From the NCBI GenBank assembly GCA_017517985.1, contig JAFWWX010000259.1:1-16398 (forward strand): DNA of 16,398 nucleotides. Reading direction: 5' to 3'. Each line of letters begins with the position of its first letter. The stretch's first letter is position 1. The stretch comes from Clostridia bacterium (GTDB taxonomy: Bacteria; Bacillota_A; Clostridia; Oscillospirales; CAG-382). The translations under genes were made by a program, and so were the position numbers. Positions 1 to 8,300 of this stretch are shown piece by piece. The notes beneath the pieces were generated by a model. It saw only the letters and a list, made by a program, of their open reading frames with translations. It made no database searches and was not told where the DNA came from.

Positions 1-557
1 CCGCCCATAGCAAAAGCGAGAGGTGCCATAAATGTGAGAACACAGGCTATGACATATCTCTCGCCTATATCAAAGAACAGCTTTATTAGCTGAATAATGA
101 GGATAATACTTACGATTATCGCTATAAGCCAGGAAACACCGCCTGCAGCCGAGAACATCAAACTTGACGGTGGAGAAAAAGCAAAGCTTCTCGGGATATT
201 AAGGTATGTAACAACCGTTCCTGTCATCTTGGTGCACATTTCGCATATCTGAGGAGATGCAAGGAGAAGAAAGCTGAAAGCAAAGGTACGCATAAAAAGA
301 AGCTTTGGATCTTCGCCCTCAAAGCCTGCTCCCGACATAATGCTTTTTAGTAGTTGGAATACAAGATTTCCAAGCAAAAGTGCCCATCCGAGAGCAAGAA
401 TGATTTCGGAAATGTCATTTACGATAGGAGCTGCCTTTCGGAAATAGTCCATATCCATCGTCATAACGTCGATAATATCGCCGAACACATAGTCTGCCAT
501 ATCTTCGATTAGACCGTATATCCACTCGATCAGCCCCTTCATAATGGGTTCAAGCAA
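1..557 (-). CDS. VirB6/TrbL-like conjugal transfer membrane protein, 5' part only
   Basis: This frame is open for 185 codons and runs off the left edge. The translation begins LEPIMKGLIEWIYGLIED. It has hydrophobic segments near residues 53-72, 88-106, 143-165 and 170-185, the last being cut by the window edge. This opening and the polytopic layout match the VirB6/TrbL-type inner-membrane components of Tn1549-like conjugative elements, which form part of the type IV secretion channel. I chose the TTG at 555-557 as start because a GGAGG Shine-Dalgarno at 568-572 lies 10 nt upstream of it and an in-frame TAG follows just beyond, at 561-563. The first ATG (540-542) would be 25 nt from the Shine-Dalgarno. 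The ribosome-binding site directly follows the T-tract of the terminator behind fic. Family assignment rests on remembered family resemblance and topology, not on a search. Confidence 0.8.
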   Translation of the reverse strand, partial: MLEPIMKGLIEWIYGLIEDMADYVFGDIIDVMTMDMDYFRKAAPIVNDISEIILALGWALLLGNLVFQLLKSIMSGAGFEGEDPKLLFMRTFAFSFLLLASPQICEMCTKMTGTVVTYLNIPRSFAFSPPSSLMFSAAGGVSWLIAIIVSIILIIQLIKLFFDIGERYVIACVLTFMAPLAFAMG

Positions 558-565
558 AGACTAAA

Positions 566-573
566 CACCTCCT
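566..573 (-). promoter_or_regulatory. Ribosome-binding site that selects the TTG start of the VirB6-like gene
   Basis: The minus strand reads AGGAGGTG here. The spacing suits the TTG at 557 but not the downstream ATG at 542. The site lies immediately after the U-tract of the fic terminator, so any hairpin-dependent termination occurs just before this gene's translation signal. Confidence 0.7.
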
Positions 574-577
574 TTGC

Positions 578-617
578 AAAAAATAAAGCAACCAACTTTT
601 TTGAAGCTGACTGCTTT
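578..617 (-). terminator. Intrinsic terminator after fic and just before the VirB6-like gene
   Basis: On the minus-strand RNA, AAAGCA (617-612) pairs with its complement at 590-585. A second helix (609-604 with 598-593, including one U-G pair) stacks above a small GT/GT internal loop and closes a five-base loop. One A and then six U (583-578) follow. This is a textbook rho-independent layout. It ends the fic transcription unit and would also limit read-through into the transfer gene at 557. Confidence 0.8.
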
Positions 618-635
618 GTTCATTATTTTTAATTG

Positions 636-1772
636 TTAGATGGTATCCTTGCGAAGAATCTCAAGATAGTCTTCGTAAGCAAATACGCGGTTTCTTGATG
701 CATTGTCGGTTTGCTTTAATATGCCGCATTCCTCTAATTTTGCAATAACTCTTGAAACTGTACTGTAAGAAATACCAAGCTCTTCAGAAGTCTTACGGGT
801 ATCAATAATAGGATTCTTTTCGAGATAGTCAAATATGATTTGTACATTCTTTGATGCTTTTCCCATATTTGATATCAGTTCGACATTCTTATTATGAAGA
901 TCTGAAAGTTTCTTAATAGTGTCCACTGCCTCGTCAGAAGACTCTGCAATAGCTCTTAAAAAGAACTTGATCCACTGCTCATAATTGTCTTTGTTTCTGA
1001 CTTCGCTCATACGGTCATAATATTCAATACGGTTCTTTTTAAGATAGTATGAGATGTACAGCGAAGGAGAATTAAGAGCCTTCTTTTCCATAAGAAAGAG
1101 AGTGATAAGAAGTCTTCCTACACGACCGTTACCATCAAGAAACGGGTGAATTGTCTCAAATTGATAATGAATAAGTGCCGCCTGTATAAGAACATCAAGA
1201 CTATCATCAGAATTTATATACTTTTCAAGGTCTGAAATAGCAACAGTCATATCCTCGACATTCGGCGGGATATATCTTGCATTTTTAAGAGAACTGCCCT
1301 GAGCTCCAATCCAGTTCTGTGATATACGGAACTCTCCGGGGTTCTTTTCTTCACCTCTGACGCCACCAAGAAGAACCTCGTGAGTTTCTTTTATGAGCCT
1401 TGAGCAGAGAGGAAGTGTTTTTATTCTTTCAAGAGCGTACTCCGTAGCCTTGATATAGTTTATAACATCCGCAACATTCTGATTTGCATTCTTTTCCACC
1501 ATAGGATCAAGCACGTCTTCAAGAGTTGCCTGTGTGCCTTCTATCTGAGAGGAAAGAAGCGCTTCCTTACGGACATACATTGATACAAATAAGTTCATAT
1601 TGGGGATGTATGTTGACATTGTATCAAGAGCAGAAAGTGATTTTGTAGCAGAAGTCAAAAGCTCTATCATTTCCGCATCCATCTCAATTTCCGGAGGAAG
1701 CGGTGACGGACGGAAGGATTTGTATGCTGCTTCACCCGAAAGATTAGATACATATTCGCCTGAACGTTTCAT
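636..1772 (-). CDS. fic: Fic-family AMPylase-like protein with C-terminal winged helix
   Basis: This 378-residue protein carries the complete Fic catalytic motif HPFLDGNGRVGR at residues 209-220, with catalytic His209. Fic enzymes usually transfer AMP from ATP to a hydroxyl side chain of a target protein. An S-x-x-x-E-G motif (S74 to G79, SSQIEG) precedes the core. It matches the inhibitory-helix signature of class II Fic proteins, so the enzyme is probably autoinhibited. Residues from about 310 onward (SEELGISYSTVSRVIAKLEECG) look like a winged helix-turn-helix, so the protein may bind DNA. The ATG at 1772 has GGAGGT seven bases upstream. It is flanked by its own promoter and terminator between two transfer genes, as expected of an acquired cargo gene. 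Target and biological effect are unknown. Confidence 0.93.
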   Translation of the reverse strand: MKRSGEYVSNLSGEAAYKSFRPSPLPPEIEMDAEMIELLTSATKSLSALDTMSTYIPNMNLFVSMYVRKEALLSSQIEGTQATLEDVLDPMVEKNANQNVADVINYIKATEYALERIKTLPLCSRLIKETHEVLLGGVRGEEKNPGEFRISQNWIGAQGSSLKNARYIPPNVEDMTVAISDLEKYINSDDSLDVLIQAALIHYQFETIHPFLDGNGRVGRLLITLFLMEKKALNSPSLYISYYLKKNRIEYYDRMSEVRNKDNYEQWIKFFLRAIAESSDEAVDTIKKLSDLHNKNVELISNMGKASKNVQIIFDYLEKNPIIDTRKTSEELGISYSTVSRVIAKLEECGILKQTDNASRNRVFAYEDYLEILRKDTI

Positions 1773-1804
1773 TATTTTACCTCCAAACTGAAAATAACAA
1801 GTAT

Positions 1805-1833
1805 ATTATATCATTGTTGTTGCCATTTGTCAA
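1805..1833 (-). promoter_or_regulatory. Consensus sigma-70/sigma-A promoter of fic
   Basis: The minus strand has a perfect TTGACA (1833-1828), a spacer of exactly 17 bp (1827-1811) and a perfect TATAAT (1810-1805). TG stands one base before the -10, giving an extended -10 as well. A start near 1798 would give a leader of about 25 nt to the ATG at 1772. It is the strongest promoter visible in the window. Confidence 0.88.
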
Positions 1834-1872
1834 GTTAAATGATTATAACGAGATTTGTTATTATCATTTAAC
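1834..1872. promoter_or_regulatory. Inverted repeat abutting the fic -35 box, candidate operator
   Basis: The left arm GTTAAATGATTATAAC (1834-1849) matches the reverse complement of the right arm (1857-1872) at 15 of 16 positions, around a 7-bp centre. The repeat begins at the base next to the -35 hexamer. A related ATAACAAG half-site lies on the other side of the promoter at 1794-1801. The position suggests binding by a regulator, possibly the Fic protein itself through its C-terminal winged helix. An AT-rich UP element is the alternative. Confidence 0.5.
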
Positions 1873-1937
1873 CGCTTAAGTGAAAACAAGATGTTTGTTT
1901 TTATTATTATATTTTCAGTTTGTTTTTTTATACGCTA

Positions 1938-2294
1938 TTACGGCTTAATAGTCGCAAGTCCGTCGAGAAGCGGTCTTACATAAGCAAGGAATGCACCGAT
2001 GCCGTTGATAATAGCCCAAGCAATCCAGATACGCTTGAGCCAGTCAACACTCTGGTCTACCTTTTGCTGATTGTTTGAAAGCTTCATACCTACAACACAT
2101 ACGGTAGTCATAAGAGCCGCAAGGACGGTACTTATTCCTGCAATATGATTGTAGACGTCAACGATAATTCTGTCGGCAACTACCCACATATCATCTACGG
2201 CAAATACATTTATCGCAAACAGCGGTACAAGTGCCACAATGAACGGTAGTGTCTGACAACAAAACTTCATAATTTTGTTTTTCATATAAAGCAT
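1938..2294 (-). CDS. Small VirB2-like membrane protein of the transfer region
   Basis: The product is about 118 residues starting MLYMKNKIMKF. It has an N-terminal hydrophobic segment ending in a possible AxA-type signal-peptide site (INVFA, just before VDD). A second hydrophobic stretch follows (ISTVLAALMTTVCVVGMKL), then a polar loop, then a third (IWIAWAIINGIGAFLAYV). Signal-like sequence plus two helices is the plan of VirB2/TrbC-type pilins and related small proteins that precede VirB6 in clostridial conjugative elements. An in-frame reading from 2342 is possible but would run through a hairpin arm. AAAGGA at 2299-2304 favours the ATG at 2294 (4-nt spacing), and the ATG at 2285 is the alternative. 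The family call is by position and topology only. Confidence 0.6.
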   Translation of the reverse strand: MLYMKNKIMKFCCQTLPFIVALVPLFAINVFAVDDMWVVADRIIVDVYNHIAGISTVLAALMTTVCVVGMKLSNNQQKVDQSVDWLKRIWIAWAIINGIGAFLAYVRPLLDGLATIKP

Positions 2295-2310
2295 CGCATC
2301 CTTTCTTAAA

Positions 2311-2342
2311 ATGGTTGTGGGCTGCCTTTTGCGACAGCCCAC
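2311..2342 (-). terminator. Hairpin between the adhesin gene and the VirB2-like gene, weak terminator or attenuator
   Basis: GTGGGCTG (2317-2324) and CAGCCCAC (2335-2342) are perfect 8-bp complements with a 10-nt loop. On the minus-strand RNA the stem is followed by AACCAUUUU, a poor and slightly displaced U-tract. The hairpin lies 12 nt after the adhesin stop codon. It could partly terminate transcription, or protect the 3' end of the long adhesin message. Confidence 0.5.
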
Positions 2343-2354
2343 GGGAAATGGAGT

Positions 2355-5300
2355 TTAATAGCCGGTTTTCGGCATTTCGATATAGGTATAGCTGTAAACC
2401 TTTGTAACGAAACGGGAAATGGTTGTTATCCACTGACCGTTGTATACGCCACCGACATCCGCAGTATTTACAAAGCTGGAGCCGTTTGCAAGTCCCTTTA
2501 CGGAACGTGCATAAAGGTAAGGAGTTTCAACCTGTGCAAAACCTGCTCTGACACTGCCGAATACATACATAATTTCTGTGATGTACTCATTATCCGCAAG
2601 ACCGAGAGCGATGTTTGATACATCAATTACATAGTTCTTGCTTGTGGAGAGATTGTCATTGATTGTGCGGTATTCACCGTTAGAAAGGTTCGTAAGATAC
2701 ACTATCTTGTAGGACAGATTCTGATTGAATGTACCTGTCACTATCTTTTCGGCACGAATAGCCGATGGAAGTGTATCACGGAAATAGAAGCTGTCAAGAG
2801 ATACGCTTGAAGTGTTTGCAATATTCTTGAAGCTGTAAACGATGGGGTTATTTGGCATTACTTCGTTGTAGCCGTATTTGGTTACGGAAACACCAACTGA
2901 TACCGACTTATTAAGCACCTCGAAGGTCATAATCTGACCGTTAAACTCAAGGTGTGCTGTCATAAGTGTTCCGTTAGGTGTGTAGTAAGTTGGAGCTACC
3001 GTTTCACGCATTGTATAAAGACCGAGAGGAAGAGGTTTTGATGCAGCTCTGCCGTTCTTGTCTGTCTTAATGGTATCAACGATGTTTCCTGCCTTGTCGT
3101 ATATCTCAAACACAGCACCTTCAAGAAGTGAGCCTGCGGGAAGTCCGTTGATAGGATTATCATCCGCTGACTTCTTTACCACCTGAATCTGTGCCTGAAT
3201 GGGTGTATTGTACCAAGTGATAGATGAAGTATGACCGTATTCAACGTAGAAGGTCTTAACCTCGTTATCAAGCACATAGCCATTCGGAACTGCAATCTCA
3301 CGGATGTAATACTTACCGTCTTCAAATTCGTTATTGTCGGTATATACATATCCGTTCTGATCGGAAACGTACTGTGCAAGAGGTCTGCCGTAGCGATCTG
3401 AGATAAGGAATGTTACACCGCTGATACCTTTACCCGTTGTAGAATCCACCTTATGAATGAGGAAGGAGGAGTTCTTACGGTTTGTAATAGTAACACGGGT
3501 TATTTCTCCGTCAGTTACTTCAACATCGTGAGGTTCTGCATCAAGAATGTAGTCGTCAGCAGCCTTTGTTTCGGTAACTGTATACCAACCGTTAGGAAGG
3601 TCATCAATGTTGATAACACCGCTTGCATTTGTGGTATATGTACCGATGCGTCTGCCGTTCATGTACTCGACTTCAAACCTAACACCCTTGATAGGCTGTC
3701 TTGTTTCTTCGTCAAGTTTAGTGATACGGATACCGCCGAGAGCTTCATTAAGGAAGGTAAGCTCGTGAGTCTGTCCAGACTTTACCTTAACTGTCTGAGG
3801 TGCACCGTCAAGAGTATATCCGTTGGGAGCAGTTACCTCTGTTACAACATAGGTGTCGGGAGCAAGACCTGTAAGGTGAATTATACCGTTTCTGTTAGTG
3901 GTATATCTGCCGTTTGCGTTACCTACAACTGTTCCTTCGCTGTTTGTAACCTTGAATACAGCGCCGTAAAGGGGTTCACCTGTAGCCTTGTCAAGCTTTG
4001 TGATGATAAGCCCACCTTCGGGAGAGTTGTAGAATGTGAGGTTGTGAATCTTACCAGATACTACATTTATTGTCTGAGGTTCACCGCTGATTGCGTATCC
4101 TGCAGGGGCTTCAACTTCAGTAATTACATAAGTTCCGGGAGTAAGACCGTTTACCTTTATATTGCCGTAAATATCTGTTGTATATCTGCCGTTTGAATTT
4201 CCTACAACAGCACCCGTACTGTCGGTGATTTCAAATACTGCTCCGTAAAGAGGTTCTTTTGTCTCTTTATCAAGCTTTGTAATGATAAGTCCGCTGCTTG
4301 GCTTGTTGTAGAAGGTAAGAGTTTGTGTGTTGTCTGCATCAATCTTTACAGTCTTTGAAACAGTGTCAATTACATAACCATCGGGAGCCTTTGTTTCGGT
4401 AACAACTACCGTTGTGCCTGCTTCGATGTTTGTAATGTGTATCTGTCCCAATTCATCTGTTGTGTAAATGCCGTTAGATGATACCGCACCGTTTTCTGTA
4501 GGAATAAATTTTCCGTCAGATGTGGTAACTGTAAACTCTGCACCTGCAAGGGGCTGTTTTGTGATACTGTCAAGCTTACGAATGATAAGCCCACCGTCCT
4601 TTTCATTTTCAAAGGTAACGGTGATTACATCCTGTTCCTTGCCTGTGATATACACAGTTTCGGGAGCATCGCTGATAATATAACCGTCGGGAGCCTTTGT
4701 TTCCTCGATAACATATGTGCCCGCTTCAAGTCTTGTTATAACGATTGTGCCGTTAGCACTCGTTGTATATTCGCCTATAACAGTACCGCCGCTGCCGCTT
4801 GTTCCGGAGAGGTATCTAACCTGGAATTTTGCCCCCTGAAGAACCTTTCCTGTATCGGCGTCAACCTTCTTGATAACAAGTCCCGAAAGTGGTACGTTCT
4901 CAAAGGTGATTTCCTTATCTTCGCCACCCTTGATGTAGATTTCCTGTGCCTCGTTTGAAAGCACATATCCGTCGGGAGCAGCAGTTTCGGTTATCTTATA
5001 CCATCCGTCGTTAAGATTGTACATCTTAAACTGTCCGTTCTCATCGGTGGTAAATGTGCCGAGATGGTTTACTTCACCTGTAAAGGTGTTGTTTGATGCG
5101 TAAACTACGCTGAACTTCGCATTTTTAAGGGGATCCTTTGTAATGCTGTCAATCTTGTTTACTGTAAGCGAGGGCTTCTGATAATTTTCGAATCTCACAA
5201 CCGATGTTCTGTTCGGAACAAGGGTTACAAGCTTTGGTTCGGAGTCGAGCAGATAATCGTTAGGAACACTCTTTTCAATAACCTCGTAAATACCGGGGTT

Positions 5301-8300
5301 AAGGTAAGAAAGAAGTGCTTCGCCGTTTTGGTCTGTAACTACCGTGTTTTCGGTACTGCCGTCTGCAAGGCGAACAAGGAAGCCTACACCTGCAATGGGC
5401 TTACCCGTTTCGGCATCGGTCTTTACAATCTTAAGACTTGGCTTTTCCTCGTTGAGAACAACTACCTGAGATTCCTTACCTGCGAAAAGTTCTACGTGAT
5501 ATTCGGTTTCGTTGAGTACATAGTTTGTAGGTGCTTTAATCTCTTTTACAGAGTAAACACCGGGTTCAAGATTGTCAATTACGATATTACCGTCAACATC
5601 CGTAATTCTGTCAAGGTAGTTGCTTCCGTCTTCAATCTTTGCAATACGGAATGTGGCTCCCGACAGGTATTTGTCATTGTACTTATCGTATTTGATGACT
5701 CTGATGGACGGTTTCTTAGTATTGGTGAATACAAAGGTTGCATATTCGTTGCCTTCAACCTTGACTGTACGTTCTGCATTGTCAATGAGGTATCCTTCAG
5801 GTGCTTTTGTTTCGGTAACTGTATATGTACCTTCGTCAAGTCTGTCAAGCTTGATTTCGCCGTTCTGGTCTGTGGTGTATTCCTTTTCAAAGGTGCCGCC
5901 GACCTCGGTAAACTTGAATGTAGCGTTTACAAGAGGCTTCATTGTCTGTGAGTCGAGCTTCACAAGACGCATATACGGCTTCTGGTCGTTAAGGAACACG
6001 AGAACTGCTGTGTCAAGGCTGTCCTCCTTAACCTCAATGGACTGAGGAGTAGAGTTTACGATATGGTCATCGTCTGTGGCAATTTCCTTGACCGTGTATG
6101 TACCTGTTTTAAGATCAAACAGTTCAATGATACCGTTCTCATTTGTTGTGTATGTGCCGATGAGAGTGGTATCAAGATACACTTCAAAGGAAGTACCTGC
6201 CATAAATTCACCTGTAAGGCTGTCGTACTTCTTGATAGTAAGGCTTGGCTTGCGGTGGTTTTCAATAACAAGCTCATTGCTTTCACCTGCGACAGCCGTA
6301 ATGTAGTGAATGTCACTGTTAAGAAGATAGCCTTCGGGTGCTTTTATTTCCTGTACGGTATAGATACCCTCAGTAAGTCCCGTAAGGAAAATTTCACCGT
6401 TCTTGTCGGTGGTCTTTTCAAATACATCACTGCCTGAAAGGTTTACGATTCTAACAACCGCACCGGGAAGAAAATCACCTGTGTCAGCGTCAATCTTCGA
6501 AACCTTTAATGTAGGCTTGATAGTGTTGGTGAATACGAATGTAGCATAGTCGTTTCCGTGAATATCAACGATACGCTGATTATCATCTGCAACGTAGCCG
6601 TCAGGTGCCTTTGTCTCACGAACCACATAACTTCCGGGTTCAAGTTTTTCAAGGTTGATTTCACCATTTTTGTCTGTGGTGAATTCCTTTGTGTAGCTTC
6701 CGTCAGTCTTTGTGATCTCGAATACAGCATCTGAAAGAGGAATGAAGATATTGCTGTCGATCTTCATAATGCGGATGTAGGGCTTTTGGTCATTGAGGAA
6801 TACAAGCTCTGCTGTATCGCCGCTGTCCTCGTAAATTTCTATCTGCTGGGGTGTGTCATCAATGATGTAGCCGTTATCTGCTGCAATCTCCTTGACATAG
6901 TATGTACCTGTCTTAAGGTTGCGAAGAATAATTTCGCCGTCCTCGTCGGTTGTATATGTACCGATAAGGGTTGCATCACGGTAGACTTCAAATACTGCAC
7001 CTTCAAGTGCTGTCATTGTTTTGCTGTCCGCTTTGGTTATCTTGAGGCTGGGCTTTACTGTGTTCTCAACAACGAGAGATGAGTCTTTACCTGCAAAGAG
7101 TTCTACGAAGTAAAGAGTGTCATTGAGCTGATAACCGTCTGGGGCTGTGATTTCCTGAACGGTATAGATACCTGCATCAAGATTTTTAAGTGTGATTTCA
7201 CCATTTCTGTCTGTGGTCTTATCGTAATATCTTGTGCTGTCGCCAACCTTTGCAATACGGAAGGTTGCACCGTAAAGAGTATCACCGTTCTCTGAATCAA
7301 CCTTTGTAACGGTAAGGCTCGGCTTCTTATAGTTTTTGAAAACTATCTGAACGTTGCCGTCTGCCTTTACCTCAAAGGTTCTTATCTCATCACTCTTGAT
7401 ATATCCCTCAGGAGATTCGGTTTCTGTTACCTCATATACGCCGGGTTCGAGTTCATCAAGGGTAATTTCGCCGTATCTGTCTGTAATAAATTCCTCAAGG
7501 TAGTCGGTATTAACACCTTTAACCTGAATGTATGCACCTGCAAGATCTTCACCTGTATCAGCATCAATCTTCAGGATAGTCATACCGGGCTTTGTGGGAT
7601 TAAAGAATGTAAGTGTTGCAGTTTTGCCGGGCTCAAGTTCAATAGACTGAGGTGCATCCTGAAGCACATATCCGCTTGCTGTTCTTGTTTCCTTAACGGT
7701 ATATGTGCCGGGTTCAAGATTTGTAAGCTCTACAAGTCCGTCAGCATCGGTGGTGTAGTTGCCAATAAGCTTTGTGTCTTTATATACCGCAAATCTTGTG
7801 TTCTTTATGGGCTTTAAGGTCTGTGTGTCAAGCTTCTCAATTATGAGAGTAGGCTTCTTTGAGTTTGTGAGTACAAGAATAGGGTCATTTTCCACTGCAG
7901 GATCGTAAGGATTGATATATATTCCGTGTCTTTCTGTATCAAGAATATATCCTGCGGGAGCAGCGACCTCTTCAACCTCGTAGTAACCTTCAGAAAGCTC
8001 GGAAACATAGGCATAACCTGCGGAATTGGTTGTTACCGTTGTTACAAGTCTGCCGTCTCTGTAAACCTTGAATGATACATCTTCAAGAGGTATATTTGTG
8101 TCCTTGTCTTTCTTAATGAGTACAAATGAGGGAGTTCTCACATTTTCAAAGGTAAGGGTAATATCACTCTTGCCGTCCCATTTGAAGGTCTGTACGTCAT
8201 TGCTCTTTTCATATCCTACGGGTGCTTTAAGCTCATACGCCTTATATGTACCGTAAGGAAGTGCATCGCCCTGAAGCTCAATACAGCCGTTATGACCTGT

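Noticed and set aside
1883..1901. AT-only 7-bp hairpin AAAACAA / TTGTTTT before the fic promoter
   Set aside because: Too AT-rich and unstable for a terminator, and such pairs are expected by chance in this AT-rich gap.
2191..2433. Minus-strand 80-codon frame spanning the adhesin end and the VirB2-like gene
   Set aside because: It crosses the hairpin and both real genes in another frame, and has no ribosome-binding site or recognisable content.
3453..4196. Long plus-strand open frame (247 codons) opposite the adhesin; similar ones at 5328-5951 and 8292-8951
   Set aside because: They are antisense to the CnaB repeats, follow the repeat period, are rich in Cys and Val, and lack a good ribosome-binding site. 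They are shadows of the repeat coding frame.
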